Shown: positions 18,656-26,663 of the stretch, piece after piece
How the letters are laid out: each line of letters opens with the position of its first letter
Position numbering within the stretch: position 1 is the stretch's first letter
Assembly (NCBI GenBank): GCA_001725255.1
Contig: MEFV01000003.1
Location: 124,001-188,000 of the forward strand
DNA: 64,000 bases
Direction of reading: 5' to 3'
Source: Comamonas sp. SCN 67-35
GTDB lineage: Bacteria; Pseudomonadota; Gammaproteobacteria; Burkholderiales; Burkholderiaceae_C
Made by a program: the position numbers and the translations under genes
The notes under the pieces: generated by a model
The model's input: the letters and a program-made list of their open reading frames with translations, nothing else
Told to the model about the DNA's origin: nothing
Databases searched by the model: none

Positions 18656-19138
18656 TCAATCGGGCATGCGCAGGGCCTGCAGGGCCTCGCGCAGCTTGTG
18701 CGGCAGCGGCCGGGGTCGGCGATCCTGGCGTCCCACGTAGACATGGACGAAATGTCCCGCCGCCGCGGCCTGCGATTCACCCTGCGCGAACAGCCCCACC
18801 TCGTAGCGCACGCTGCTCGTACCCAGATGCGCCACGCGCAGGCCCGCGTCCACCGTCTGCGGAAAGGCGACCGAGGCAAAGTAGTTGCAATGCGTCTCGA
18901 TCACGAGACCGATGGTGTCGCCCCGATGGACGTCCAGCACGCCCTGCTCGATCAGCCAGGCGTTGACCGCCGTGTCGAACCAGCTGTAGTAGACGACGTT
19001 GTTGACGTGGCCGTAGACATCGTTGTCCATCCAGCGCGTGCCGATGGATCTGAACGCACGGTAGCTGCTGCGCAGCGGTGCGATGGGACGCGAAGATGCA
19101 ACCTTCGCCGCCGCTGCCGTATCAGAGGAAGAAGCCAT
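18656..19138 (-). CDS. acyl-CoA thioesterase, YbgC/FadM-like hotdog protein
   Basis: A 160-residue single hotdog-domain protein of the 4-hydroxybenzoyl-CoA thioesterase family. The motif RWMDNDVYGHVNNVVYYSWF (about residues 35-54) contains the catalytic Asp, followed by the family's FASVAFPQTVDAGLRVAHLG. It hydrolyses acyl-CoA esters in the cytoplasm; chain length preference is unknown. The first ~25 residues are Ala/Ser-rich and poorly conserved, so translation may begin slightly downstream. It heads the pncB-nhaD run on the minus strand and is divergent from the phasin gene. Confidence 0.85.
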   Translation of the reverse strand: MASSSDTAAAAKVASSRPIAPLRSSYRAFRSIGTRWMDNDVYGHVNNVVYYSWFDTAVNAWLIEQGVLDVHRGDTIGLVIETHCNYFASVAFPQTVDAGLRVAHLGTSSVRYEVGLFAQGESQAAAAGHFVHVYVGRQDRRPRPLPHKLREALQALRMPD

Positions 19139-19218
19139 GAGTCAGGCATTTTGCCAGCAGGCGCACCGCCGCCCGTGCCCCTTGGCGGCATGGCATGAAA
19201 AACATGTGGCAACAAAAA

Positions 19219-19294
19219 ATGTTGCATTGCAGCAAATAATTCTTGCAATCGGCCGAAACGTCCCTATAATTCGATCCATGCTGCACTGCAACAT
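19219..19294 (+). promoter_or_regulatory. phasin promoter flanked by two opposed TGC palindromes (PhaR-type operators)
   Basis: A sigma-70 promoter is clear: TTGCAA (19243-19248), 16-bp spacer, TATAAT (19265-19270). It is bracketed by ATGTTGCATTGCAGCA (19219-19234) and TGCTGCACTGCAACAT (19279-19294), which match each other in inverted orientation at 15 of 16 positions. Each is itself nearly palindromic around GCANTGC. Their centres are 60 bp apart. TGC-rich palindromes upstream of phasin genes are what the PHB-sensing repressor PhaR binds, so PhaR is the likely ligand. One site sits just upstream of the -35 box and the other over the start of the transcript, as expected for repression. Confidence 0.7.
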
Positions 19295-19360
19295 AAGTTG
19301 ATCAGAGCAGTTCCATGAACCATCGCCAATGATGGCGATATCTTTGATCAGGAGTTCCTC

Positions 19361-19903
19361 ATGTCCCTGCCGCAAGAACAAATTCTGGCCGCTCAGAAGG
19401 CCAACCTCGAAACCGTTTTCGGCCTGACCAGCAAGGCTTTCGAAGGCGTTGAAAAGCTCATCGAACTGAACGTGACCGCCTCGCGCGCCGCTCTGGCGGA
19501 AGCCAATGCCCACGCCCAGGCCGTGCTGTCCGCCAAGGACGCGCAAGAGCTGCTGACGCTGCAAGCCAGCCTGTTCCAGCCCCTGGCTGAAAAGACCCTG
19601 GCCTACGGCCGCCACCTGTACGACATCGCCACCGGCACCGGCACCGCCTTCGGCAAGGCTTTCGAAACCCAGACCGCCGAAGCCCAGCGCACGTTCGCCA
19701 ACTTTGTCGACAGCACCGCCAAGAACGCCCCGGCCGGTACCGAAACCACCGTCGCCGTGTTCAAGAGCGCCGTGTCGGCCGCCAACAACGCGTTTGAATC
19801 GGTGCAGAAGGCGGTCAAGCAGGCCACCGACATGGCCGAAGCCAACTTCAACGCCGTGTCCACCACCGCCAGCAAGGTGGCCGCTGCCGGCCGCAAGCGC
19901 TGA
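19361..19903 (+). CDS. phaP: phasin family protein (PHB granule-associated)
   Basis: A 180-residue, almost entirely helical, Ala/Lys/Glu-rich protein of the phasin_2 family that coats polyhydroxyalkanoate granules and controls their size and number. The N-terminus [20 protein letters not shown] and the segment [20 protein letters not shown] are typical, and the C-terminal third is the Ala/Thr/Val-rich helix ending AAAGRKR. Codon use is strongly biased toward optimal codons, as in a highly expressed protein. AGGAG lies upstream of the start. The promoter has PhaR-like operators and the gene ends in a strong terminator, so it is a monocistronic unit. It marks the organism as a PHB producer. Confidence 0.95.
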   Translation: MSLPQEQILAAQKANLETVFGLTSKAFEGVEKLIELNVTASRAALAEANAHAQAVLSAKDAQELLTLQASLFQPLAEKTLAYGRHLYDIATGTGTAFGKAFETQTAEAQRTFANFVDSTAKNAPAGTETTVAVFKSAVSAANNAFESVQKAVKQATDMAEANFNAVSTTASKVAAAGRKR

Positions 19904-20037
19904 TCGCAGAAATACAACAGGGTCATTGATCAGTACAAGGGTTTTCCCTTATCATTGACCCATGTGACTTGGTTGCCAGGTCATTGTTTCGGTTGTCTCC
20001 TTGGATCCTCACGAAATGTCAATTTCTGGATCCCTTC

Positions 20038-20066
20038 AAGCCCGGTCTCGTACCGGGCTTTTTTTT
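20038..20066 (+). terminator. Rho-independent terminator of phasin gene
   Basis: AAGCCCGGT, a CTCGT loop, ACCGGGCTT, then a run of eight T form a textbook intrinsic terminator about 135 bp after the phasin stop. The sequence in between has no ORF or other structure I can support. Confidence 0.9.
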
Positions 20067-20144
20067 GCCTGGATCCAACCCGCTCGACAAGAGCCTGCTT
20101 GTGAACTGGCTCCAGGACAGGAGCCGGGCATGCTCAAGCCATAA

Positions 20145-20160
20145 TTGACGTTTACGTCAA
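20145..20160. promoter_or_regulatory. LiuR-like palindromic operator
   Basis: TTGACGTTTACGTCAA is a 16-bp near-perfect palindrome (TTGACG / CGTCAA, 4-bp centre) placed 15 bp before the start of the 3-hydroxyacyl-CoA dehydrogenase gene. It closely resembles the operators described for LiuR, the MerR-family regulator of branched-chain amino acid degradation in proteobacteria. The downstream gene product fits that pathway. No LiuR gene is in the window. Confidence 0.55.
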
Positions 20161-20175
20161 ACTCAAGAGGACACC

Positions 20176-20934
20176 ATGGACATCAAAGGCAAGATTTTCA
20201 TCGTCACCGGCGGCGCTTCCGGCCTGGGCGAAGGCACGGCACGCATGCTCTCCTCACTGGGCGCGACCGTCGTGATCGCGGACATGCAGGCAGACAAGGG
20301 CGAGGCGGTGGCGCGCGAGATCAACGGACATTTCCTGCGCTGCGACGTCAGCAGCGAAGCCGACGGCCGGGCCGTGGTCGCCAAGGCGGTCTCTCTGGGC
20401 AAGCTCATGGGGCTGGTGAACTGCGCAGGGATCGCACCTGCGGAAAAGACCGTGGGCAAGAACGGCGCGCACCAGCTCTCGACCTTCACCAAAACGATCA
20501 CGGTGAACCTCATCGGCACGTTCAACATGATCCGCCTGGCGGCCGAGGCCATGAGCAAGAATGAACCCGAAGCCACGGGCGAGCGCGGTGCGATCGTCTC
20601 CACTGCCAGCGTCGCGGCTTACGATGGACAGATCGGTCAGGCGGCATATTCCGCTTCCAAGGGCGGCGTGGTGGGCATGACGCTGCCGATCGCGCGCGAC
20701 CTGGCCCGCAGCGGCATCCGCAACATGACGATTGCTCCGGGCATCTTCGGCACCCCCATGCTCTTCGGCATGCCGCAGGAGGTACAGGATGCGCTGGCCG
20801 CGGGCGTGCCCTTCCCCAGCCGCCTTGGCACGCCGCAGGACTACGCCAAGCTGGTGCGCCACATCTTCGAAAACGACATGCTCAACGGCGAGGTGATACG
20901 CCTCGATGGGGCGATTCGCCTGGCGCCGAAATGA
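20176..20934 (+). CDS. short-chain 3-hydroxyacyl-CoA dehydrogenase (HSD10 / 3-hydroxy-2-methylbutyryl-CoA type)
   Basis: A 252-residue short-chain dehydrogenase. The NAD motif [15 protein letters not shown] is at about residues 11-25, the NCAG strand near 80, and the catalytic Ser...Tyr-x3-Lys set appears in [10 protein letters not shown] and AAYSASKGG (about 157-163). The C-terminal half ([30 protein letters not shown]) is that of type-2 3-hydroxyacyl-CoA dehydrogenases (HSD17B10 homologues). These oxidise 3-hydroxy-2-methylbutyryl-CoA in isoleucine breakdown and short straight-chain hydroxyacyl-CoAs. AGAGGACACC precedes the start. The LiuR-like palindrome just upstream supports the isoleucine-degradation role, though this remains inference. 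Confidence 0.9.
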   Translation: MDIKGKIFIVTGGASGLGEGTARMLSSLGATVVIADMQADKGEAVAREINGHFLRCDVSSEADGRAVVAKAVSLGKLMGLVNCAGIAPAEKTVGKNGAHQLSTFTKTITVNLIGTFNMIRLAAEAMSKNEPEATGERGAIVSTASVAAYDGQIGQAAYSASKGGVVGMTLPIARDLARSGIRNMTIAPGIFGTPMLFGMPQEVQDALAAGVPFPSRLGTPQDYAKLVRHIFENDMLNGEVIRLDGAIRLAPK

Positions 20935-20936
20935 AA

Positions 20937-20956
20937 CATGGCCCCTCGGGGCCATG
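20937..20956. terminator. bidirectional hairpin between convergent genes
   Basis: CATGGCCCC and GGGGCCATG form a perfect 9-bp stem with a 2-base apex directly after the dehydrogenase stop, flanked by GAAA and TTTC. The T tract is short on both strands. It lies in the 43-bp gap between two convergent genes and probably terminates both. Confidence 0.5.
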
Positions 20957-20977
20957 CCGTTTCAAGTTCCGTGGAGT

Positions 20978-22060
20978 TCAACCGTTCGCGGCAAAAGTGC
21001 TCACCGCGGTGCGGTCGCCTGAGTGCGGCAACTTCTGCACCCAGGAGCGCACGCGCTCGGCATCGGCCAGACGGCTGAACTTGCCTGTCGAATCGAGGAA
21101 CACCATGATGAGTTTGCGCCCCGCGATCTCCGCCTGCATCACGAGGCAGCGCCCGGCCTCGGAGATGTAGCCGGTCTTTTGCAGGCCGATGTCCCACGAC
21201 GGGTTCTTCACGAGGCGATTGGTGTTGTTGTACTGGAGTGTGCGCTTGCCCACTTCCACCTCATAGCCGGGCGAGGTGGTGAGTTCACGCAGCAGCGGGT
21301 CGTGGTAGGCCACCCCCACGAGACGCGCCAGATCACGCGCACTCGAGCGGTTGCTGCTGGACAGGCCCGTGGGCTCGACGTAGTGCGTGTCGTGCATGCC
21401 GAGCAACTGCGCCTTGGCATTCATGTGCTGAACGAAGGCCTGCAGCCCGCCCGGGTACGTGCGCCCCAGGGCGTGCGCGGCGCGGTTTTCGCTGGACATC
21501 AGCGCCAGGTGCAACAGCTCGCCGCGCGTGAGCGTGGCACCGACGGACAGACGCGAGCGGCTGTGCTTCTCGGTATCGACGTCGTCCTGCGTGATGGTGA
21601 TGGGCGTGTCCATGGGCAGGTGCGCCTCTGAAACCAGCAGCCCGGTCATCAGCTTGGTGAGCGAGGCGATGGGCAGCACCGCCTCGTCGTTCTTGCTGAG
21701 CAGCACCTCGTGCGTATCCTGATCGACCACCAGCGCCACACTGGAGGCCAGGTCCAGCGGATCCGACGAGGCATGCAAACCCATCTTCTGGCCCACGGAC
21801 AGCACCGCAGGCACGGCGGCCACCTGCGCCGCCGTCCTGCCGCGGCGCGCTGCCTTGGTGGGAGCGCTCTTGCGCCTGGCGACCGTCTTGTGCGCGGACT
21901 TGGAGGGGGCAGGTTTGGCCTGGCTGCTTGCCACCGCCTTTTTGGGATGATGTGTCTTCTTGCCTGCGGCCTGCGCGCCCGGCGCCGCCAGGGCCAACGC
22001 GATGAGCACAACCGCTATCCATTGCAGATAACGCGAACCAGAACGCAGGCAGGTGCGCAT
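20978..22060 (-). CDS. D-alanyl-D-alanine endopeptidase / PBP7-like S11 peptidase
   Basis: A 360-residue periplasmic serine peptidase that cleaves peptidoglycan cross-links. It starts at MRTCLRSGSRY, followed by a hydrophobic signal peptide to about residue 32 (APGAQAAG). A Lys/Ala-rich low-complexity stretch (about 33-85) comes before the catalytic domain. The three active-site motifs are present: SxxK in PIASLTKLMTG (about 140), SxN in MSSENRAAHALG (about 200), and KTG in GLQKTGYISEAG (about 290). GGGAG precedes the start; an earlier in-frame start adds 29 residues without a signal. The positively charged linker may bind the wall. Confidence 0.92.
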   Translation of the reverse strand: MRTCLRSGSRYLQWIAVVLIALALAAPGAQAAGKKTHHPKKAVASSQAKPAPSKSAHKTVARRKSAPTKAARRGRTAAQVAAVPAVLSVGQKMGLHASSDPLDLASSVALVVDQDTHEVLLSKNDEAVLPIASLTKLMTGLLVSEAHLPMDTPITITQDDVDTEKHSRSRLSVGATLTRGELLHLALMSSENRAAHALGRTYPGGLQAFVQHMNAKAQLLGMHDTHYVEPTGLSSSNRSSARDLARLVGVAYHDPLLRELTTSPGYEVEVGKRTLQYNNTNRLVKNPSWDIGLQKTGYISEAGRCLVMQAEIAGRKLIMVFLDSTGKFSRLADAERVRSWVQKLPHSGDRTAVSTFAANG

Positions 22061-22170
22061 GAAAGGACTCCCAAAACCGACCGAGACTGTATGCAAGTGT
22101 ACAGACACAAAAAAAGCCGCGCAAGGACAATATCTTGCGCGGCACACCTAAAAAGCATTTGAACTGAAGT

Positions 22171-23709
22171 TCACCCCTGTGCGGCCACCCTGTCGCCCCC
22201 ATGGTACAGGCGGTTGAGCGCGCTCAGATAGGCCTTGGCCGAGGCGACGATGATGTCCGGATCGGCACCCGAGCCATTGACCACATGCCCACCGCTTTGC
22301 AGGCGCACTGTCACTTCGCCCTGTGCGTCGGTCGAGCCGTTGATGGCGTTGACCGAGTACAGCGTCATCTCCGCGCCGCTCTTGACGTGCGCCTCGATCG
22401 CGCGCAGCGAGGCGTCCACCGGCCCGTTGCCCTCGGCGCTGCTGCGCACCTCCTTGCCGCCCGCGGTGAAGACGATGTCCGCCTTCGGGCGCTCGCCGGT
22501 CTCGCTGTGTTGCGACAGCGACACGAAGCCGTACTGCTCATGTTCCGCCGGGCGCACGCCGGTGTTCACGAGAGCCAGGATGTCCTCGTCGAAAATCTCG
22601 CTCTTGCGGTCGGCCAGCTCCTTGAAGCGCGAGAAGGCGGCCAGGGTTTCGGCCTCGGATTCGAGCTCCACGCCCAGTTCCTGCAGCCGCTGCTTGAAGG
22701 CGTTGCGCCCCGAGAGCTTGCCGAGCACGATCTTGTTGGCGCTCCAGCCCACGTCTTCGGCGCGCATGATTTCGTAGGTGTCGCGCGCCTTGAGCACGCC
22801 GTCCTGGTGGATGCCGCTGGCGTGCGCGAAGGCGTTGGCGCCGACCACGGCCTTGTTCGGCTGCACGACGAAACCGGTGGTGGAACTCACGAGCTTGCTG
22901 GCGGCGAGGATCTGCGTCGTGTCGATGCCCACCTGCAGGTTGAAGTAATCCTTGCGGGTCTTCACGGCCATCACCACTTCTTCGAGTGAGCAGTTGCCCG
23001 CGCGCTCACCCAGTCCGTTGATGGTGCATTCCACCTGGCGCGCGCCGCCGATCTTCACGCCCGCCAGGCTGTTGGCCACGGCCATGCCCAGGTCGTTGTG
23101 GCAGTGCACGCTCCAGATCGCCTTGTCGCTGTTGGGCACCTTCTCGCGCAAGGTCTTGATGAAGTTGCCATAGAGTTCGGGAATGCCGTAGCCCACGGTG
23201 TCGGGGATGTTGATGGTGGTGGCACCTTCCTTGATGACGGCCTCGCAGATGCGGGCCAGGAAGTCGAGGTCGCTCCTGTAGCCGTCCTCGGCGCTGAACT
23301 CGATGTTGTCACGCAGGTTGCGCGCGAAGCGCGTGGAGAGTTTCGCCTGCTCGAACACCTCGTCGGGCGTCATGCGCAGCTTCTTTTCCATGTGCAGCGG
23401 GCTGGTGGCGATGAAGAGGTGGATGCGCGCATTGCCGCTGTCCTTGAGCGCCTCGGCCGCACGCGCGATGTCGCGGTCGTTGGCACGCGCCAGAGAGCAC
23501 ACCGTCGAATCCTTGACCGCGCGGGCGATCGCCTGGATGCACTCGAAATCACCGTTGCTGCTGGCGGCAAAGCCCGCTTCGATCACGTCCACCTTCAGGC
23601 GTTCGAGCTGGCGCGCGATGCGCAGCTTCTCGTCGCGCGTCATGGAAGCGCCGGGGGACTGCTCGCCGTCGCGCAAGGTGGTGTCGAAGATGATGAGTTT
23701 GTCGGTCAT
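22171..23709 (-). CDS. leuA: 2-isopropylmalate synthase
   Basis: A 512-residue type-I 2-isopropylmalate synthase, first step of leucine synthesis (acetyl-CoA plus 2-oxoisovalerate). The catalytic start is [20 protein letters not shown] (residues 3-22), metal-binding His residues lie in [19 protein letters not shown] (about 200-218), and [19 protein letters not shown] follows. The C-terminal ~120 residues form the LeuA regulatory domain for leucine feedback inhibition (residues about 395-512). The start has AGGGGC nine bases upstream. A leucine-rich leader peptide and terminator-like hairpin precede the gene, pointing to attenuation by leucyl-tRNA supply in addition to allosteric control. Confidence 0.97.
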   Translation of the reverse strand: MTDKLIIFDTTLRDGEQSPGASMTRDEKLRIARQLERLKVDVIEAGFAASSNGDFECIQAIARAVKDSTVCSLARANDRDIARAAEALKDSGNARIHLFIATSPLHMEKKLRMTPDEVFEQAKLSTRFARNLRDNIEFSAEDGYRSDLDFLARICEAVIKEGATTINIPDTVGYGIPELYGNFIKTLREKVPNSDKAIWSVHCHNDLGMAVANSLAGVKIGGARQVECTINGLGERAGNCSLEEVVMAVKTRKDYFNLQVGIDTTQILAASKLVSSTTGFVVQPNKAVVGANAFAHASGIHQDGVLKARDTYEIMRAEDVGWSANKIVLGKLSGRNAFKQRLQELGVELESEAETLAAFSRFKELADRKSEIFDEDILALVNTGVRPAEHEQYGFVSLSQHSETGERPKADIVFTAGGKEVRSSAEGNGPVDASLRAIEAHVKSGAEMTLYSVNAINGSTDAQGEVTVRLQSGGHVVNGSGADPDIIVASAKAYLSALNRLYHGGDRVAAQG

Positions 23710-23748
23710 GGGTTGTGCCCCTGTGAGTGAGACCACCAGCAACGTGAA

Positions 23749-23783
23749 TGAAAACGGCCCGCTGCTGGAGCAAGCGGGCCGTT
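23749..23783 (-). terminator. leuA leader attenuator hairpin
   Basis: Reading the minus strand, AACGGCCCGC, an 11-base loop, and GCGGGCCGTT form a perfect 10-bp stem immediately followed by TTTTC. It stands between the leucine-rich leader ORF and leuA, 40 bases before the leuA start. A terminator in this position would be read when the ribosome finishes the leader quickly (leucine sufficient). The T tract is short, so efficiency is uncertain. Confidence 0.75.
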
Positions 23784-23816
23784 GGGTATTCGACTGGAAA
23801 AAATAAACGAATGCGC

Positions 23817-23912
23817 CTAGCCCGCCACCGATAGCAGTAGCGCCAGTAGCACGAGCAGAGCCGCCGCAACGAGGGCGGGAGTCTGTGAATGCAGGATGGC
23901 GCGCGAATTCAT
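23817..23912 (-). CDS. leuL: leuA leader peptide (leucine-rich attenuation peptide)
   Basis: A 31-residue ORF reading [15 protein letters not shown], then [16 protein letters not shown]. Nine of its residues are leucine, seven of them within positions 19-27, and three of those use CTA, a rare codon in this GC-rich genome. It ends 107 bp before leuA, and the terminator-like hairpin lies in between, the standard layout of ribosome-mediated attenuation: stalling at Leu codons under leucine shortage would disrupt the terminator. No strong Shine-Dalgarno is seen, and the ATG is only 25 bp after the dsbB stop, so the promoter must lie within dsbB or the leader is cotranscribed. A small hydrophobic membrane peptide is a less likely alternative. 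Confidence 0.8.
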   Translation of the reverse strand: MNSRAILHSQTPALVAAALLVLLALLLSVAG

Positions 23913-23937
23913 GAGAATTACTGTAGCACAGATTCGA

Positions 23938-24450
23938 TCACGCCCGCCGCCCCATCGCGGCGCGCACCAGCAGGGTGATCAGCAAGAGGGCAAAGAACGT
24001 GAAGCAGATGAAGGACCAGTTGGCGATCGAGCCGCCGAGGAAGCGCCAGTCCACCACCGTGCAATCGCCCGAGCCGCGAAAGATCATGGGAATGGCGCGG
24101 CTCAATGCATAGTTTTCGACGATGCCGTAGAAGTCGCGCCCGCAGGTGGCGACCTCGGGCGGGTACCACTGCAGCCAGCTCTGGCGCGCCGCGACGAAGG
24201 CGCCGAAGCCGGCCGTCACCAGCGCCAGCAGGCTCCAGAGCACGCGCCAGACCAGGCCCGCACGGCTGCCGGCCAGGCCCGTGAAGACGGCCACGCCAAT
24301 GAGGGCATAGCGCTGCACGATGCACATCGGGCAGGGTTCCAGCCCCTGGCCATACTGCAGGTACAGGCCGAACGCCAGCATGGCGACACAGGCCGCGCTG
24401 ATAAGCGCCAGCACGCGGCGCGGAGATTGATCGATCCAGGAAAACAGCAC
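23938..24450 (-). CDS. dsbB: disulfide bond formation protein DsbB
   Basis: A 170-residue inner-membrane protein that reoxidises DsbA with quinone. Four hydrophobic segments are visible. The first redox pair is GLEPCPMCIVQR (about residues 33-44), containing the CxxC, and the second is made by Cys in EVATCGRDFYG (about 100) and RGSGDCTVVDW (about 127). The start is probably GTG (VLFSWIDQSPRR), preceded by AAGAGAAAG; no ATG gives a sensible N-terminus. It is immediately upstream of the leu leader on the same strand and divergent from the universal stress gene. Confidence 0.92.
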   Translation of the reverse strand: MLFSWIDQSPRRVLALISAACVAMLAFGLYLQYGQGLEPCPMCIVQRYALIGVAVFTGLAGSRAGLVWRVLWSLLALVTAGFGAFVAARQSWLQWYPPEVATCGRDFYGIVENYALSRAIPMIFRGSGDCTVVDWRFLGGSIANWSFICFTFFALLLITLLVRAAMGRRA

Positions 24451-24583
24451 GTTGTTCTTTCTCTTGTGAAAAGCAGGCGGATTTTCACGCCATTGGCGAG
24501 CGGTCTGGTTATCCTCGGGCCGTGGCGTCGTGTGGCCTGTACAGAGCCCGCCGGCGCCCGAGAGTTCAACCGGGAGTCTCGCC

Positions 24584-25027
24584 ATGTACAAACGCATCCT
24601 GATCGCCACCGATGGTTCGCCCCTTTCGGAAAAGGCCGTGACCAGCGGCCTGGAGCTGGCCGCGCTGGCGCACGCCAGGGCGATCGCCATCAAGGTGATT
24701 CCGCGCTATCCGCGCAAATTCTTTGACGGTGGCCTGCCGCTCGATGTGCTGGAGATCAAGCGCATCGAAGACGACTGGGCCGAGCAGGCGCACGCGCTGA
24801 TGCGCAAGGTCAGGGACGACGGTACGCGGGCAGGCGTGCTCGTCAAGACGCTGGTCGTGAAGTCCGACCTCGTGGCCGAAGCCATCATCGCCACCGCCAA
24901 GAAGCACGACTGCGACCTGATCGTGATGGCCTCGCACGGGCGCAAGGGCGTCAAGCGCGTGCTGCTCGGCAGCGAGACGCTGAACGTGCTCACGCATTCT
25001 GAAATTCCGGTACTGGTATTGAGATAA
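24584..25027 (+). CDS. universal stress protein (UspA family)
   Basis: A 147-residue single Usp domain, MYKRILIATDGSPLSEKAV at the start and the ATP-binding loop VMASHGRKGVKRVLLGSETL (about 118-137), followed by the final strand SEIPVLVLR. The G-2x-G-9x-G-S/T motif indicates the ATP-binding class. Such proteins accumulate on growth arrest and stress; the mechanism is poorly defined. GGGAGTCTC precedes the chosen ATG. The stop is followed directly by a dispersed repeat shared with the end of the convergent ligase gene. Confidence 0.93.
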   Translation: MYKRILIATDGSPLSEKAVTSGLELAALAHARAIAIKVIPRYPRKFFDGGLPLDVLEIKRIEDDWAEQAHALMRKVRDDGTRAGVLVKTLVVKSDLVAEAIIATAKKHDCDLIVMASHGRKGVKRVLLGSETLNVLTHSEIPVLVLR

Positions 25028-25074
25028 AACCCGGCGCAAACGCCCGCCAGACAAGCGTAAGCAGCTACACTTTC
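25028..25074. repeat. Comamonadaceae-type dispersed repeat, copy 4
   Basis: On the minus strand the stretch reads GTGTAGCTGCTTACGCTTG followed by TCTGGCGGGCGTTTGCGCC and GGGTTTT. It matches the repeat inside the neighbouring enoyl-CoA hydratase gene (ATAGCTGCT, CGCTTGTCTG, CGGGCGTTT) block for block. It bridges two convergent stops and supplies the TAG stop codon of the malonyl-CoA synthetase gene. Confidence 0.7.
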
Positions 25075-26651
25075 AGGAACAAACCCCGGTACTGCTCGCG
25101 CAGCAGGTTCTTCTGCACCTTGCCCATGCTGTTGCGCGGCAGCTCGCTCGCGATGAAGCAGCGGCGCGGCACCTTGAAGTGCGCCAGCGTGTCGCGCAGG
25201 CGCGCGATGACGGCCTCGGGATCGAGCTTTGCGCCCGCGCGCGGCACGACGACGGCCACGCCCACCTCGCCGAAGTCGGCATGCGGCACGCCCACGACGG
25301 CGCTCTCGGCCACGCCCGGCATCTCGTTGATCCAGCTCTCGACCTCGGCCGGATAGACGTTGAAGCCGCCGCTGATGATGAGGTCCTTGCCGCGCCCGAC
25401 GATGGTCACGTAGCCGCGCGCGTCCTGCTGGCCGACGTCGCCGGTCTTGAACCAGCCGCCTTCGGCGAATTCCTGCGCGGTCTTTTCGGGCATGTGCCAG
25501 TAGCCCTTGAAGACGTTGGGGCCGCGCACCTGGATGGCGCCGATCTCGCCCGCGCCCAAGGCCGCGCCCGCATCGTTCACCACGCGCAGCTCAACGCCCG
25601 GCAGCGGAAAGCCCACCGTGCCACCCCGGCGCTCGCCCTGCCCGCCGTGGCGCGCGTCAGGCGCATAGGGGTTGGAGCAGAGCATCACCGTCTCGCTCAT
25701 GCCATAGCGCTCCAGAATCGTGTGGCCGGTGCGCTTCTGCCACGCGGCGAAGGTGTCGACGAGCAGCGGCGCCGAGCCGGAGATGAAGAGCCGCATGTGC
25801 GCCGCCGCCTCGCGCGTGAGGCTGCTCTCGGCCAGCATGCGCACGTAGAGCGTGGGCACGCCCATGAAGACCGTGGCGCGCGCCATCGCGGCGATCGTCG
25901 CCTTGGCATCGAACTTGTTGAACCAGATCATGGGGCTGCCGTTGATGAGCGCGCCATGCACGCCGACGAACAGGCCATGCGCGTGATAGATGGGCAGCGC
26001 GTGGATGAGTACGTCACCGCCTTGCTCGGGCGTTCTCCAGCCCCAGTAGTCCCTGAGCACCAGCGCGTTCGAGAGCAGGTTGCCGTGCGTGAGCATTGCG
26101 CCCTTGCTGCGCCCCGTGGTGCCGCTGGTGTAGAGGATGCAGGCCAGGTCGTCCCTGGCGCGCCGGGCGGGCGTGTGCACATCACTGCAGTGCGCGGCGC
26201 GCTCCAGCAGGCTGCCGTCCCGGTCCTGCCCCAGCGTGAAGACATGGCGCGTGCCCGCCTTGAAGGCGATCTTGGAGACCCAGCCGAAATTGCCGGGCGT
26301 GCAGACGACGACGGCGGGCTCGGCATCGCCGATGAAGTACTCGATCTCGGCCTGCTGGTAGGCGGTATTGAGCGGCAGAAAGATGAAACCGGCACGCAGC
26401 GTCGCCAGGTACAGCAGCAGGGCTTCAACGGACTTTTCGACCTGTACCGCAATGCGGCTGCCTTCGGGAAGCCCGAGTGACTCCAGCAGGTTGGCGATGC
26501 AGGCGCTGGCGCGTTCCAGGTCGCGCCAGGAGTAGTTCAGTGGCGCGCCATCGGGCGTGGTGGCGAAGACCGCCGTCTGGTCCAGATCCTCGGGGAAGGC
26601 GGCGCGCAAGGCGCTGTACAGATTTTGCGAAGGGAACTGCATCGGGGTCAT
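25065..26651 (-). CDS. matB: malonyl-CoA synthetase (malonate-CoA ligase)
   Basis: A 528-residue ANL-superfamily acyl-CoA synthetase. The ATP loop ILYTSGTTGRSKGAMLTHGN is at about residues 172-191, the motif RYGMSETVMLCSNPY near 325 matches the MatB group (RYGMTE), and the C-terminal hinge GWFKTGDVGQQDARGYVTIVG and lysine loop LPRNSMGKVQKNLLRE (about 505) are intact. The enzyme activates malonate to malonyl-CoA in the cytoplasm. It is preceded 12 bp upstream by an enoyl-CoA hydratase gene. Other short dicarboxylates such as methylmalonate are possible substrates. The stop codon comes from a repeat element. Confidence 0.88.
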   Translation of the reverse strand: MTPMQFPSQNLYSALRAAFPEDLDQTAVFATTPDGAPLNYSWRDLERASACIANLLESLGLPEGSRIAVQVEKSVEALLLYLATLRAGFIFLPLNTAYQQAEIEYFIGDAEPAVVVCTPGNFGWVSKIAFKAGTRHVFTLGQDRDGSLLERAAHCSDVHTPARRARDDLACILYTSGTTGRSKGAMLTHGNLLSNALVLRDYWGWRTPEQGGDVLIHALPIYHAHGLFVGVHGALINGSPMIWFNKFDAKATIAAMARATVFMGVPTLYVRMLAESSLTREAAAHMRLFISGSAPLLVDTFAAWQKRTGHTILERYGMSETVMLCSNPYAPDARHGGQGERRGGTVGFPLPGVELRVVNDAGAALGAGEIGAIQVRGPNVFKGYWHMPEKTAQEFAEGGWFKTGDVGQQDARGYVTIVGRGKDLIISGGFNVYPAEVESWINEMPGVAESAVVGVPHADFGEVGVAVVVPRAGAKLDPEAVIARLRDTLAHFKVPRRCFIASELPRNSMGKVQKNLLREQYRGLFLKV

Positions 26652-26663
26652 CTCACAGGGCGA

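Noticed and set aside
23896..24726. Plus-strand ORF overlapping the leu leader and dsbB
   Set aside because: Antisense to dsbB and the leader; no motif, low-complexity composition.
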